DNA of 64,000 nt from an uncultured Elusimicrobiales bacterium (GCA_944326725.1 CALVFA010000010.1:1-64000); one strand, 5' to 3'; counted from the first letter of the stretch, positions 16,711-26,354 are shown. The notes: a model not told the origin generated them from the letters alone. Translations and numbers: made by a program.

Positions 16711-18357
16711 TCAGCGGGCGCCGTCAGCCCAGCGCCAGAAAGCGTCCTCAAAATTAGCCGTACTGTTATAGCGGTAAGAACGGCCCAATGCTTTCTCAGC
16801 CGAATAGGGTTTGTAAACGGGTTTTCCGTTGCGGTCCTTCGCCGGGAAACCGGTGCGCGGGTCACGCACTTGCTCTCCCTGTGACATTAAGCGGGTAAAC
16901 TGCTCAAATTGCATGCGGTTTGACGGAGATAAAGACCCCGCCGGATTTAACAGGAAACGCACCATGGAATAGGCCTGAAAATACCAATCCTGCGCTTTTC
17001 CTTTCCCTTCCATGGAGGCCAGGGAGCCCTCCTGCATAAACTCATCAAACGGCATAAAATACAAAGGTTTTCCGCCGCCGCGCTGACCGGTTGTAAAAGA
17101 GCGGGCACCGCCAAACATATTACTGGAAGAAAAATTAGCCATCTGGGTTTCTTTGCTGCGCTGGAAATTAAGCGTCTTAAAATCGTTCGCCCACGGACCG
17201 CCTTTACTGCCGTTATATGCTTGGTCTTCCATATACACCGCCAGTCCTTCGTCTAACCAAGAAGGGGTCATTAACCGGCCAGTTTTATATTTATCAAAAA
17301 ACTTCTGCGTAAAAATATGCACCAGCTCATGCGTAAAAACTTCTTTAAGTTCCTGCTGTTTCCCCGGTTCGTCATATACCACGATTTCCCCGCGGGTTGG
17401 ATACGCCAAGGCACGCGTCCAAGCTTTGGCATTAGGCTCATGTTTTAAATAACTGTTGTGATCTTGATAAACAAAAACGCGCACTTTATCAGACATCATC
17501 CACGGGATATTACGCCGCAATGTGGAATAAGCAGACTCAAAGGTCATGCCCATGTTGGAAGAGCTGATACCATTGTCCCGCTTTTGGGTATAAATTGTAA
17601 AGTGTGTAGTGGAAGAAGGTATCCACTCCACTCCCGGGCGGAAATCTTTGGGATTATACGGACGGTTGGACGCTACGGAAGGAACAGCTTGCGCCAACTC
17701 AGAGGCAGCCGGCGGGATAAACCGACCTGAGGAAACGTTTTCCCGCGCTTGCTGCAGCAGGCGGGCTGCATAATCCAATTCTTCCTGGGCAATCACCTGG
17801 CGGGACGCTTCCTCCGCGTCTGCTGCTGTGCCAGCGGCAGGAGCAGCCGCTGATACCGCTCCGCCAGAGCTTTCCCCCGCAAGAAGCGCATTCTTAGTTT
17901 CTATTTCTTTTTCTGTAGCGGTCACCGCCGCGGTAGAAACTTGCGTGCCTGGCTGCACAGCTGTCTTTGTTGCTGCTGCAGTAGTTGCATTCTGTGCCGT
18001 CCGGGAATGAGAACGGCGGGACTGATTCTGAACAGCGGGGGCTTTGGCTTGAACTTGCGCTTTAGCCCCAGCGTTGGTTGGTTTCTTGGTTGGGACGTTT
18101 GCAACAGGCGCTGTTGGAGTGGTGACTGTAGCGGAAGATGAGGTTGTTTCTCTTTGTTGAACTGGTTCAGAACCAAAAGAAGCCACCCCAGCTACTCCAG
18201 CTATCCCGGCAGACTGGCGAATCAAATCTATACTGGCCGCCGGAGCTTCTACTGCATTAGAAGCGCGGTCAGCATCATTAGGGTAAACGCCTGTTTGGGC
18301 ATGCACAACTACATTGACGCCCACCGACAACAAGAAAAGTATAAGAAATCTTTTCAT
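16711..18357 (-). CDS. Secreted MA-type zinc metallopeptidase
   Basis: 548 residues. Residues 1-20 (MKRFLILFLLSVGVNVVVHA) are a signal peptide. Residues about 80-200 are an Ala/Thr/Gln-rich linker. The catalytic domain has HELVH (about 342-346) and, some 22 residues later, PSWLDEGLAVYME, giving the third zinc-ligand Glu: the gluzincin pattern of the peptidase MA-like family. It closes the type IV pilus operon, 20 bp after the last prepilin gene, so a role in processing or trimming surface or pilus-associated proteins is plausible, but this is inferred from position. I chose the start at 18357 because GGAG precedes it and the signal peptide begins there; an upstream in-frame start would add 11 residues. 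Confidence 0.8.
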   Translation of the reverse strand: MKRFLILFLLSVGVNVVVHAQTGVYPNDADRASNAVEAPAASIDLIRQSAGIAGVAGVASFGSEPVQQRETTSSSATVTTPTAPVANVPTKKPTNAGAKAQVQAKAPAVQNQSRRSHSRTAQNATTAAATKTAVQPGTQVSTAAVTATEKEIETKNALLAGESSGGAVSAAAPAAGTAADAEEASRQVIAQEELDYAARLLQQARENVSSGRFIPPAASELAQAVPSVASNRPYNPKDFRPGVEWIPSSTTHFTIYTQKRDNGISSSNMGMTFESAYSTLRRNIPWMMSDKVRVFVYQDHNSYLKHEPNAKAWTRALAYPTRGEIVVYDEPGKQQELKEVFTHELVHIFTQKFFDKYKTGRLMTPSWLDEGLAVYMEDQAYNGSKGGPWANDFKTLNFQRSKETQMANFSSSNMFGGARSFTTGQRGGGKPLYFMPFDEFMQEGSLASMEGKGKAQDWYFQAYSMVRFLLNPAGSLSPSNRMQFEQFTRLMSQGEQVRDPRTGFPAKDRNGKPVYKPYSAEKALGRSYRYNSTANFEDAFWRWADGAR

Positions 18358-18376
18358 CAAATCTCCAAACTGCGAA

Positions 18377-18826
18377 TTATAAATATTCATTACCTTGGAT
18401 AATTTCGTAAGTTATCTGCCACATTTGCCCGTTGTTGACCGTAGTATCCGGTACGAAATAAGCTTTTACGATATATTCATTTCCAAAAGGATTAGGGACC
18501 GTGCACAGGATTTCTTCACGTATGTCTTCCTCTGGACATATACTAATATCTTCACCGTTTCCAGAGCAATACATATAAGGAACGCCATTGTTTCCTACCC
18601 CCATCAAGTCCCGGGTAAAAGCTTCCGGCATTTTTTTAGCCCACAGGGAATTAACCTCTGACATACACGCCTGTATAACCATTTGGGCCGAAGCTGCCCG
18701 GCGTGTACGCCGTGCAGAAGTAGTGCGCGAAAGAGAAGCGCGCAACAACATGGTAGCTATACCAGCCAAAATAACCGTAATAAGTAAAATCTGCATTAAT
18801 GCAGCGCCTTTTTGGTTTAATTTCAT
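18377..18826 (-). CDS. Minor prepilin, PilX/GspK-like
   Basis: 149 residues. The N-terminus KLNQKGAALMQILLITVILA is a short prepilin leader followed by the hydrophobic helix, with cleavage expected after Gly. The usual Glu at position 5 of the mature protein is Gln here, a trait seen in the GspK/PilX class, which caps the pilus tip. AGAGGA lies before the ATG at 18826. Cysteines later in the protein (YCSGNG, ICPEED, LCTVPN) may form disulfides. It is the last of six consecutive prepilin genes and follows the PilW-like gene closely. Confidence 0.75.
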   Translation of the reverse strand: MKLNQKGAALMQILLITVILAGIATMLLRASLSRTTSARRTRRAASAQMVIQACMSEVNSLWAKKMPEAFTRDLMGVGNNGVPYMYCSGNGEDISICPEEDIREEILCTVPNPFGNEYIVKAYFVPDTTVNNGQMWQITYEIIQGNEYL

Positions 18827-18837
18827 ATAGTGTCCTC

Positions 18838-19545
18838 TCAATATCCCATAGGCATGGCAAAGGTTTCTTCTACTACATCATTAACCACAGGCCGGCTGTT
18901 CAATTCCGTAATAACCCGCACAGATAACAAACTGTTAGTCCAACTCCGGCTTACAGAATCCGCCATGAAAGAAGGGACATGGTAGTCGCCGGATATGTAC
19001 TTAACATTACTGAGTAGCAAATCATCATCCGAAAGCATTGTACAGGCACCGTTTCCGTTTGTATAATGGTTGCCGCTTTCTATGCGGTAAATAGCTCCTC
19101 CGCGGGTAGCCCCAGACGGAGAAATATTCTCAGTATCCGTTCCGCATACAAAACAGTAGGTAATATACTTGGCAGAAGAAGAAGTCATCGTTCCTTCCGC
19201 CGTAGATTTTACTACGCTAACAATCACATTTCCTTCACTATCTACATTTTGTGCTATTTGCAAAAGAGCAACAGGGTTCTCCCCACACTCAGCAGCTCCT
19301 GATACATAATCCACTCTGCTAGATTGGAGCATATCCGAACGCAACGTACGCAAGAAAGTGGATAAATTATTCCTCAACATAATCCGGCTCCGCCCCACCC
19401 CTGATTCACGGGCTGCTGCACGGGTAAGGGAAGCAAGCGCTATGGCAATTAACCCCACAATCATAACAGCCAAGAGCACTTCCGTCAGTGTAAAACCTCT
19501 ACGGAGAGAAGGGAATTGACGTATTAAAGATTTTATATATCTCAT
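18838..19545 (-). CDS. Minor prepilin, PilW/GspJ-like
   Basis: 235 residues. The leader ends RRG and the mature protein starts FTLTEVLLAVMIVG, with Glu at position 5. The large globular domain, over 180 residues, and the place between PilV-like and PilX-like genes fit PilW/GspJ, one of the minor pilins that prime pilus assembly. The start overlaps the stop of the PilV-like gene by four bases, suggesting coupled translation. Confidence 0.8.
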   Translation of the reverse strand: MRYIKSLIRQFPSLRRGFTLTEVLLAVMIVGLIAIALASLTRAAARESGVGRSRIMLRNNLSTFLRTLRSDMLQSSRVDYVSGAAECGENPVALLQIAQNVDSEGNVIVSVVKSTAEGTMTSSSAKYITYCFVCGTDTENISPSGATRGGAIYRIESGNHYTNGNGACTMLSDDDLLLSNVKYISGDYHVPSFMADSVSRSWTNSLLSVRVITELNSRPVVNDVVEETFAMPMGY

Positions 19546-20057
19546 AAAGTAAATCCATTACAGGAAATTTCAAAAATAAGAAAATACGGATCCCTGGAAG
19601 AAAAATCAATTATTCCCGAATCCACAAAAGAACCATCCGCATTTTTTCTTACCATCCGATCAACTGCCCGTGGTGTATACCCGCTCCCATTTCTGGTAAG
19701 AATATAAGAAAAAGAAGAGTTATTTTTGTCACAAATAGGAGGAAGCAAGCAATTAATGCTATGACGACCTTCGGCACGGGGATCAGCAGAATCCTCCCCC
19801 GGGCACAGCCCTTCCCCAATATTATCCGTAATTTCGCTGTCTAAAGTCATTCCTTCCGGATATACATATACTTGTAATTTTTGGGAAGCGCGCTCCATAG
19901 CCAAAACCATTTCTTCCCGCAAATCAGGCTGAGAAGATGTGCGCGAGGCTGAAAGCAATACCGCAAAAGTTCCTGTAGCTACCAAAGCCAACAAAGTCAT
20001 AGCTATGAGCCCTTCTAAAATTGTAACACCCTTCTTATCGTTCCACCATTTTTTCAT
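19542..20057 (-). CDS. Minor prepilin, PilV/GspI-like
   Basis: 171 residues. KKGVTILEGLIAMTLLALV gives a prepilin cleavage site after Gly and Glu at position 5. Size and order (before PilW-like and PilX-like genes) suggest the PilV/GspI minor pilin. GAGGAG lies before the ATG. Paired cysteines LCPGED and NCLLPPICDK are present in the globular part. Confidence 0.78.
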   Translation of the reverse strand: MKKWWNDKKGVTILEGLIAMTLLALVATGTFAVLLSASRTSSQPDLREEMVLAMERASQKLQVYVYPEGMTLDSEITDNIGEGLCPGEDSADPRAEGRHSINCLLPPICDKNNSSFSYILTRNGSGYTPRAVDRMVRKNADGSFVDSGIIDFSSRDPYFLIFEISCNGFTL

Positions 20058-20071
20058 CGTTTCTCCTCAGA

Positions 20072-20608
20072 CTATTCCAAATTATCCAGTACCTGCCTGT
20101 CTTGGCCTACGGACATAAAATAGCCACTGGAAGAAGAATATTTGCTTCCTGCATTGGTGCCATCACCCATAGCCCCAACATAGACAATATTACTAGGGTT
20201 ATCCCCCAAAGCCACACAAGGTTTTGACCCAATAGGATGGGTGGTACCGCATAAAATAAAACTATAGGGAACATCAAAATCTTTCCAATCTAAAAAATTA
20301 CAGGCAAATAATTGAGAAACATCGCTTGGTACACGATTGCCTGGAATACCGCTGGCAGCAATATCTAAACATCTTTCAGAAGCATAATCTTCTGCTGCAC
20401 TGCCCAAAAACCCCCCTGACACATCAGAACCCTTGGTATATTGATAATAAGACCGGCGGGCTTCCGCTAATTTTTTCAGAGCCGCCTTGGCGCGGGAATT
20501 GTATATATCATAACGCACGGAACGAATGGCTGGCACCGCAAAACTGATTACCAGCGCAATAACCAGCAATACAAAGAGTATTTCCATCAGTGTGAACCCT
20601 TTTTTCAT
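20072..20608 (-). CDS. Type IV prepilin-like protein
   Basis: 178 residues, beginning MKKGFTLMEILFVLLVIALV: an eight-class short leader, cleavage after Gly, Glu at position 5. Cysteines RCLDIA, ACNFLD, LCGTTH and PCVALG may form two disulfides. The start at 20608 has AAGGA upstream; the frame extends further but that part overlaps the upstream pilin gene. One of three pilins between PilC and the minor pilins; whether it is a major or minor subunit cannot be told from sequence. Confidence 0.85.
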   Translation of the reverse strand: MKKGFTLMEILFVLLVIALVISFAVPAIRSVRYDIYNSRAKAALKKLAEARRSYYQYTKGSDVSGGFLGSAAEDYASERCLDIAASGIPGNRVPSDVSQLFACNFLDWKDFDVPYSFILCGTTHPIGSKPCVALGDNPSNIVYVGAMGDGTNAGSKYSSSSGYFMSVGQDRQVLDNLE

Positions 20609-20619
20609 AATCTTTTTCC

Positions 20620-21138
20620 TTACGGGTTTTCTTTGCCGCCCAAAGTGCCATAATAGCAATAAGAGTATCCCCTATATTTGGCTGGCAGCTTAGCATCCTC
20701 ACGTATCTGTACACAAGCTACCGGCTGCTGAGAACTATACGCTTTACAGGGATCATCTGTTTTTTCATCACATGCATAATACAGAAAATATTCGTTACTC
20801 CAGTCCCCTTTTTCTAAATAATTACATTGCATTAACATCAACGTAGAAAGATATCCCTGTCCATAAAAACTGGAGGAAAGGAGACAACCATCGGCCGTTG
20901 GGTTAATTATAGCCTCCGAAGAAAATTTCAGTCCGGGATAGTCAGTTTTCATTCGTTGGATAGAGTTAGCCAGTTGGTCTAAATTGGCCTTTGCTTGTGC
21001 CCAACGTGTTTCCGCCACCCCATTGCGGTAGGAGTTAGTAGCAAAAATCGCCAAAATGCCAATAATTGTGGCGGCCACCAACAATTCCACTAAAGTAAAT
21101 CCCTTTTTTTTGCACATATATAAAAGTTTTTCCAGCAT
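20620..21138 (-). CDS. Type IV prepilin-like protein
   Basis: 172 residues with a 13-residue leader ending CKKKG and mature start FTLVELLVAATIIGILAIFA. Glu is at position 5. At least six cysteines are in the globular part (GCLLSS, QCNYLE, ACDEKTDDPC, ACVQIR, YCYYG). GAGG lies seven bases before ATG 21138; a later in-frame ATG would give a shorter leader. It is part of the six-gene prepilin run of the pilus operon. Confidence 0.85.
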   Translation of the reverse strand: MLEKLLYMCKKKGFTLVELLVAATIIGILAIFATNSYRNGVAETRWAQAKANLDQLANSIQRMKTDYPGLKFSSEAIINPTADGCLLSSSFYGQGYLSTLMLMQCNYLEKGDWSNEYFLYYACDEKTDDPCKAYSSQQPVACVQIREDAKLPAKYRGYSYCYYGTLGGKENP

Positions 21139-21151
21139 AATAGCCTCACAC

Positions 21152-21655
21152 TTAATTATGGTGCAAGTTTCCTTGTTTGTCAATATAAGCACACTGGTAT
21201 TCTGAGAGTGAAGCCTCAGTATTATACATACATGCTATCCACTCCCCTCTGCACGCTCCACAAGTACTGTCGCTGCCTTGCAAACTAAATTTGTACAAAT
21301 AGCCTTGATAGCGGGCATTGGAAAAAGGAATTTCCCCCAAGTATTTGTGACACTGCAAAAAAACTTTCACATTACTAGAGGTAAGTTCGTCAGGGCATTC
21401 CGTCCAACTGGCATTTGAAGTAAATAAACTAGAATAAGATATGGACGGATTATCCTCATGCAGCATACGCACCGCATTGCCCAGTTCGATCAATACCCCT
21501 GTAGCAGCCAAATACTGATTGCGTTCCTGGGCTTTACGATAGGAAGGCACCGCGAACATAGTTACTAGTACGGCAATTACTACAACTACCAATACTTCCA
21601 CCAATGTAAAGCCGCCGCGCCGCCGGACAAACTGTTTAAGAGGAGACAAATGCAT
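21152..21655 (-). CDS. Type IV prepilin-like protein
   Basis: 167 residues. The leader ends RRRGG and the mature protein starts FTLVEVLVVVVIAVLVTMF. AAGGAG precedes the ATG. The C-terminal half has TCGACRGEWIACMYN and a final QCAYIDKQG, again a cysteine-rich pattern. It is the first prepilin after PilC in transcription order, the place where a major pilin is often found, but that is only a hint. Confidence 0.85.
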   Translation of the reverse strand: MHLSPLKQFVRRRGGFTLVEVLVVVVIAVLVTMFAVPSYRKAQERNQYLAATGVLIELGNAVRMLHEDNPSISYSSLFTSNASWTECPDELTSSNVKVFLQCHKYLGEIPFSNARYQGYLYKFSLQGSDSTCGACRGEWIACMYNTEASLSEYQCAYIDKQGNLHHN

Positions 21656-21664
21656 AACCGCTCC

Positions 21665-22891
21665 TTATTGACCGCCGATTTGGGACAGTTTGAAAATCGG
21701 CAGGAAGATAGAGGCCACCACAATACCGATTAACACACCCACACCGACTACCAAAATCGGGTCAATTACCGCAGAGAAACGGGCAATAAACTGATCTACG
21801 TTGTCGGAGTAGAACTTAGACAGTGTAGCGATAATGCCAGGCAATTTACCGGACTCTTCACCCATCAGCATCATTTCCGTCATCAGCCCGGGGAACACGC
21901 CTGCCGCCCGGAAAGAATCGGAAATAGAACGCCCGGCCGCCACGTCCGATTTGGCTATACGAAGCGCATTTTGAATAATGACGTTTGTGTTGAAAGATTC
22001 TTCCAACACGGCAATAGCGTTCAAGATCGTCACACCGCTTCTAAGCAACGTAGCCAGCGTAGTCAACATACGCGAATAATAAATATTGCGCAGGAAATTG
22101 CCCAACAGCGGCACAGAGAGCAAGAAAGAGTGCCAGCGCTTTTTCCCCTCAGGTGTTTTAATGTAGAAACGGAACCCAAAGATAAGCACAATAAGCGCCA
22201 CAATAATCAAAATACCGTGGTTGACAAAAAAACCTGACACCGACAGCACAATAACGGTAATCATGGGCAGCTCAATATTAAAATCTTTAAATATTTGCGC
22301 AAAAGTCGGCACAATACCTAAGATAAAGTAAATTAAAACGCCTACGGAGGCCACCATCAAAATGGCCGGATAGGTAATAGCCGTAATAATTTTGCTCTTC
22401 ATAGCTTCCTGGGTCTTTATGTAAAGGGCAATTTGGCCCAAAGTTTCAGCTAACTGCCCGCCCACTTCACCGGCCTGCACCAAAGAAAGCCAAATATTAT
22501 TAAACGTCTTTGGATGACGGGCCAAAGCAGAATGAAGCGAGTTCCCTGCCGCAATATCTTTAGCTACTTGGTTGAGCACCACCCCTAAACGCGGATTAGA
22601 TGAATATTCACTAAGCAGCGAAATGGCACGTACCAAAGGTACACCGCCGGCAATCAGCGTAGAGAGCTGTTCGGCAAAGAAAGCCAGCACATGGCCGGGC
22701 ACTTTGCCGCCCGTTTTTTGACGGCCGCTTGTCTTTCCAAACAGCGTACCGCCCGTTCCTTCGCGCACTTCCAAAATAATAAACCCTTTATTCTGAAGTG
22801 CAAAAATAACACGGTCGCGGCTTTCGGCATTAATGCTGCCTTTAAGCGTTTTGCCAGATCCGTCTTTCACTACGTAACTATATTTTTGCAT
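21665..22891 (-). CDS. pilC: Pilus assembly platform protein PilC (GspF family)
   Basis: 408 residues, the usual length. It begins MQKYSYVVKDGSGKTLKG, a typical PilC/GspF start. Two T2SSF cytoplasmic domains (about 70-190 and 270-395) are each followed by membrane helices near 165-235 and 370-400. The motifs FAEQLSTLIAGGVPLVRAI and FSAVIDPILVVGVGV (the C-terminal EP-like region, here DP) are family hallmarks. It is the inner-membrane platform turned by PilB. AAAGGGG precedes the ATG and the gene follows pilB by nine bases. Confidence 0.93.
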   Translation of the reverse strand: MQKYSYVVKDGSGKTLKGSINAESRDRVIFALQNKGFIILEVREGTGGTLFGKTSGRQKTGGKVPGHVLAFFAEQLSTLIAGGVPLVRAISLLSEYSSNPRLGVVLNQVAKDIAAGNSLHSALARHPKTFNNIWLSLVQAGEVGGQLAETLGQIALYIKTQEAMKSKIITAITYPAILMVASVGVLIYFILGIVPTFAQIFKDFNIELPMITVIVLSVSGFFVNHGILIIVALIVLIFGFRFYIKTPEGKKRWHSFLLSVPLLGNFLRNIYYSRMLTTLATLLRSGVTILNAIAVLEESFNTNVIIQNALRIAKSDVAAGRSISDSFRAAGVFPGLMTEMMLMGEESGKLPGIIATLSKFYSDNVDQFIARFSAVIDPILVVGVGVLIGIVVASIFLPIFKLSQIGGQ

Positions 22892-22900
22892 AAAACCCCT

Positions 22901-24631
22901 TTAATCCTCTGTAGTGACACTTAAAATTTCGTCCACAGTCGTCAAGCCTTTTACCACTTTACGCCAGCCGTTGCCGCGCAAATTTAAAGCGCCGGTGCGT
23001 TCCATGGCTTTACGCATTTCCACCAAGTCCTGCGTTTTATAAATAATATTGCGTACTTCTTCATTAATCCGGTACACTTCATAGATAGCGCGCCGGCCCA
23101 AAAATCCTGTCCCTACGCATTTAGGGCAGCCTACGGCTTTGTAGAAAGTCCAGGTGCTGGCCTCGCGCGGATTGAAACGGCCTTCATTGATAATTTTGGC
23201 AATTGTAGCCGGATCGGGCTGGTAAGGAACCTTACAGTACGGGCACAAAATACGCACCAAGCGCTGCGCCGCCACCAACGCCAAAGAACTGGAAAGAAGG
23301 AAAGGCTCCATCCCCATATCAATTAAACGCGGAATAGCGCCCAACGCATCGTTGGTATGCAAAGTAGAAAGCACCAAGTGACCCGTTAAGGCGGCTTTCA
23401 GACACGCTTCTGCCGTTTCGTTATCGCGCACCTCACCTACCAGAATAACGTCCGGGTCTTGACGCAAGAAAGAGCGCAGCCCCGCCGCAAACGTCAACCC
23501 GATTTGCGGTTTTACCTGTACCTGGCTGATACCTGCCAGTTTGTATTCCACCGGGTCTTCCAAAGTCATAAAGTTAAGCTCCGGCGTACGAATCGTGGTA
23601 AGTACGGCGTTTAACGTAGTAGATTTACCAGAACCCGTAGGCCCCGTCAGAAAAATAAGTCCATGCGGCAAATGGGACGCTTCCAAAAAGGCTTTCTTCT
23701 GTTCCGGCTCAAAGCCCAATTTGTCTACGTTCATCTCCCCGGTACCGCGGTCCAATACACGCAGCACGAGCTTTTCCCCATATACTGCCGGGCATACAGA
23801 CACACGGACCTCAATGGTGCGGTTCTGGTATTTAATACTAAAACTACCGTCCTGCGGCAAACGTTTCTCCGCGATATCCAACTTAGACAAAATTTTAATA
23901 CGGGAAATAATGGCCGCCACAGAGTCTTTGTTAGGCGGAGTACGTTCATACAAAGAGCCGTCTATGCGGAAACGCAAACTGACACGCTCATCAAACATTT
24001 CCAAATGAATATCTGATGCACGTTCCGATATAGCTTGCTTTAAAATAGCGTTTACCAGTTTAATGTATTGGGAAGAAGAACCAGAGGCTTTATCCAAATC
24101 TAAGCTGCCCGCTTCTACCTGTACATCTTCGTCAGCGGCGCCAACCACCTCTTTCACTTCCCCAGTTTCTTTAACTACTTCATCCAACAAATTTTTATGA
24201 CCGTAAAAAGAGTCCACCACCGCCAAAATCTGGCTTTTGCTGGCGATAAACACCTGCACCTCTTTTCCCGCCATCATACGCACGTTATCAATTAAAAATA
24301 GATTTGACGGGTCATACAAAGCCACCGCCAGCTCATTGTCTTCAATAAACAGCGGCACTACCAGATTTTCACGGGCAAACTTTTCAGGGATCAATTTCTG
24401 TAAGTCCTGTTCCCGCTCCGGGATTAAAATGCCATTTTCTTTGGAAGCGTAAGGGAGGGAAAAATGTTTTGCCAACGCGGAAGTTACCTGCTCTTCCGTT
24501 GCAAAACCAAACAATACAACCGCCTCTGCCAACGTAGAATTATTTTGGCGCGCATACAGCTCAGCGCGCTGCAGCTGCTCGGCGTTAATTGTACCCTGTT
24601 CCACCAAAATTTCACTTAGTTCTTTAGCCAT
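22901..24631 (-). CDS. pilB: Pilus extension ATPase PilB (GspE family)
   Basis: 576 residues. The N-terminal ~150 residues are an MshEN-type domain. The ATPase core has Walker A GPTGSGKST near residue 333, the Asp box LEDPVEY, Walker B (ILVGEVRD) and the His box STLHTND. A tetracysteine zinc site is present as CPYC and CPKC about 40 residues apart. Together these identify the hexameric motor for pilus assembly. No retraction ATPase (PilT) is in this window. AAGGA precedes the start. Confidence 0.95.
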   Translation of the reverse strand: MAKELSEILVEQGTINAEQLQRAELYARQNNSTLAEAVVLFGFATEEQVTSALAKHFSLPYASKENGILIPEREQDLQKLIPEKFARENLVVPLFIEDNELAVALYDPSNLFLIDNVRMMAGKEVQVFIASKSQILAVVDSFYGHKNLLDEVVKETGEVKEVVGAADEDVQVEAGSLDLDKASGSSSQYIKLVNAILKQAISERASDIHLEMFDERVSLRFRIDGSLYERTPPNKDSVAAIISRIKILSKLDIAEKRLPQDGSFSIKYQNRTIEVRVSVCPAVYGEKLVLRVLDRGTGEMNVDKLGFEPEQKKAFLEASHLPHGLIFLTGPTGSGKSTTLNAVLTTIRTPELNFMTLEDPVEYKLAGISQVQVKPQIGLTFAAGLRSFLRQDPDVILVGEVRDNETAEACLKAALTGHLVLSTLHTNDALGAIPRLIDMGMEPFLLSSSLALVAAQRLVRILCPYCKVPYQPDPATIAKIINEGRFNPREASTWTFYKAVGCPKCVGTGFLGRRAIYEVYRINEEVRNIIYKTQDLVEMRKAMERTGALNLRGNGWRKVVKGLTTVDEILSVTTED

Positions 24632-24678
24632 TTTGCCTTCCTTTACACTCTCAATTCAGTACAAATACCTTTTTTGCC

Positions 24679-24714
24679 GCTTGCCCCCTTTTTAGGAAAC
24701 AAAAGGGGGCAAGC
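24679..24714. other. Perfect 14-bp hairpin between pilQ and pilB
   Basis: GCTTGCCCCCTTTT / AAAAGGGGGCAAGC with an eight-base loop. A runs rather than T runs follow on both strands, so it is not a classic terminator. It could protect or process the long mRNA and so set pilQ versus pilB levels. Confidence 0.6.
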
Positions 24715-24742
24715 AAAAAACTTTTAGCAGGACCCTTTTTCT

Positions 24743-26323
24743 TTATTCCGCCAAAATCGTCGGCGTAATAAAGATAACCAAGTCCGTCGTGTTCTTAGAG
24801 GTGCTGCGGCTGGTAAACAGCCAACCCAATATAGGGATATCACCCAACAGGGGCACCTTGCGGGTCTGGTCCGTTTCGCGGGAAGTTAACAACCCGCCGA
24901 TTACCACGGTCTGTCCGTTCTTCACACGCACCAACGTAGAAGCCGCACGGGTAGTGGTATCTTTGGTATTGTCAAAACCGGAGCTGACCAAATCGGAGTA
25001 AGAAGGCTGCACATATAATGTTACATAGCCTTCGCGGTTTACCTGCGGTGTCACTTGCAAGGTCAACCCTACACGTTTTCTTTCTGCACCGGCTACCGTC
25101 AGTGTATTATCGCCGCCGCCGGACTGGGACTGCGTGAAGCCTACCGTCGCGTCCGTAGAGGTGGTAATCGTAGCCGTTTTGTTATTCAAGGTCACCACTT
25201 TGGGTTTACCTAAGTATTTGGCTTCACCGCGAGTAAGCAAGCTTTTCAAAATAATTTTGAAGGCTGTAAAGTCTAACACACCGCCCTCGCTCTCATTTTC
25301 GCTGGACGAAGAGCTGCTGCTGCTGCTGGAAGAGCTGGACCCCGTATCGTTTAAATCTGCATTGCTGGGGAAAATCCAATCCCATCCGCTTAATTTTGTC
25401 GTTCCGTCGCTGGCATAACCGCGCATATAATCAGAAGTAATTTCGCGTTTCGGTCCGGAGAAAGAAACAATCGTACCGTCCGTACCGCCGTATTCAAAGC
25501 CCAACGTCAAGCCGCTGGTCTTGCTCACTTCCACAATCTGCGCTTCAATCAAAATCTGAGGCGGTTTAATATCCAGCTCGGCCAAAATATTTTCAATTTG
25601 CGGGAACACTTCCGCCACATCGGTAATAATGAGCTTGTTGGTTCTGGGATCTACCGCAATTCGGCCCACCGGAGAAAGCATGCTTTTGACAATGCCAATG
25701 ATTTCAGCTGTACCGGAGTAAGCATCTCCCCCCGTATTGGAAGAGCTGCCGATTCCACCGTCTGAATAGGAAGAAGATGAATAGCTTCCTAAGCTGGACC
25801 CCGTTGTAGAAACGTCCTGCGGCATAATGCTGTTGAGTTCGCTGGAAGGGGAACCGATGGCCTGCAAAGAAATATAGCTAAGTGTATAAATCTTGGTGAT
25901 CGTATCCGGCGCATCATTGGAACGTTTGGTCACCACATAGCTGTCACTTTTCCCAATGCGCTGATAGGTCAGCCCATGCACACGAAGCAAAGTATCCAGT
26001 GCTTCGCGAACTGTCACTTTTGTAAGCGAAGCCGTTACTTTTTTATTGGCAAATTCTTCGCTCATGATAAAGTTGATGCCGGCCTGGGTTGTAATACTGT
26101 TTAAAAACGCGGAAATAGGCACATTGGATACGCGGATGGACACTTTACGCTCCAACGGCGAAGCCACTTCCGTTTCCTTATACAGATCAGGTTCTCCGGA
26201 CAACTTTACGGTTTCCTCAGCCATAATGGTGGTGGCCTCTGCTACGGAGTTCTGCGCCATCGCAGGCACAGCTACGGCAGCCGCCATCAACAAAGCCAGA
26301 AAAACTCCTAACCGATTTTTCAT
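24743..26323 (-). CDS. pilQ: Outer-membrane secretin PilQ (GspD/PilQ family)
   Basis: 526 residues. Signal peptide 1-23 (ends VPAMAQ). An STN/N0-like domain spans about 45-125 and an N1-type domain about 200-265 (KLIITDVAEVFPQIENILAELD region). The secretin core (about 270-525) has VPLLGDIPILGWLF and the terminal LVIFITPTIL. A run of about 13 Ser (near residue 338) lies in a low-complexity insert. The protein forms the pilus pore. GGAGG precedes the ATG. It is shorter than most PilQ proteins and lacks AMIN domains, so GspD-like simplicity is notable. Confidence 0.93.
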   Translation of the reverse strand: MKNRLGVFLALLMAAAVAVPAMAQNSVAEATTIMAEETVKLSGEPDLYKETEVASPLERKVSIRVSNVPISAFLNSITTQAGINFIMSEEFANKKVTASLTKVTVREALDTLLRVHGLTYQRIGKSDSYVVTKRSNDAPDTITKIYTLSYISLQAIGSPSSELNSIMPQDVSTTGSSLGSYSSSSYSDGGIGSSSNTGGDAYSGTAEIIGIVKSMLSPVGRIAVDPRTNKLIITDVAEVFPQIENILAELDIKPPQILIEAQIVEVSKTSGLTLGFEYGGTDGTIVSFSGPKREITSDYMRGYASDGTTKLSGWDWIFPSNADLNDTGSSSSSSSSSSSSSENESEGGVLDFTAFKIILKSLLTRGEAKYLGKPKVVTLNNKTATITTSTDATVGFTQSQSGGGDNTLTVAGAERKRVGLTLQVTPQVNREGYVTLYVQPSYSDLVSSGFDNTKDTTTRAASTLVRVKNGQTVVIGGLLTSRETDQTRKVPLLGDIPILGWLFTSRSTSKNTTDLVIFITPTILAE

Positions 26324-26354
26324 CTATCCTCCTGTGTGTAAACAACAAATGATT

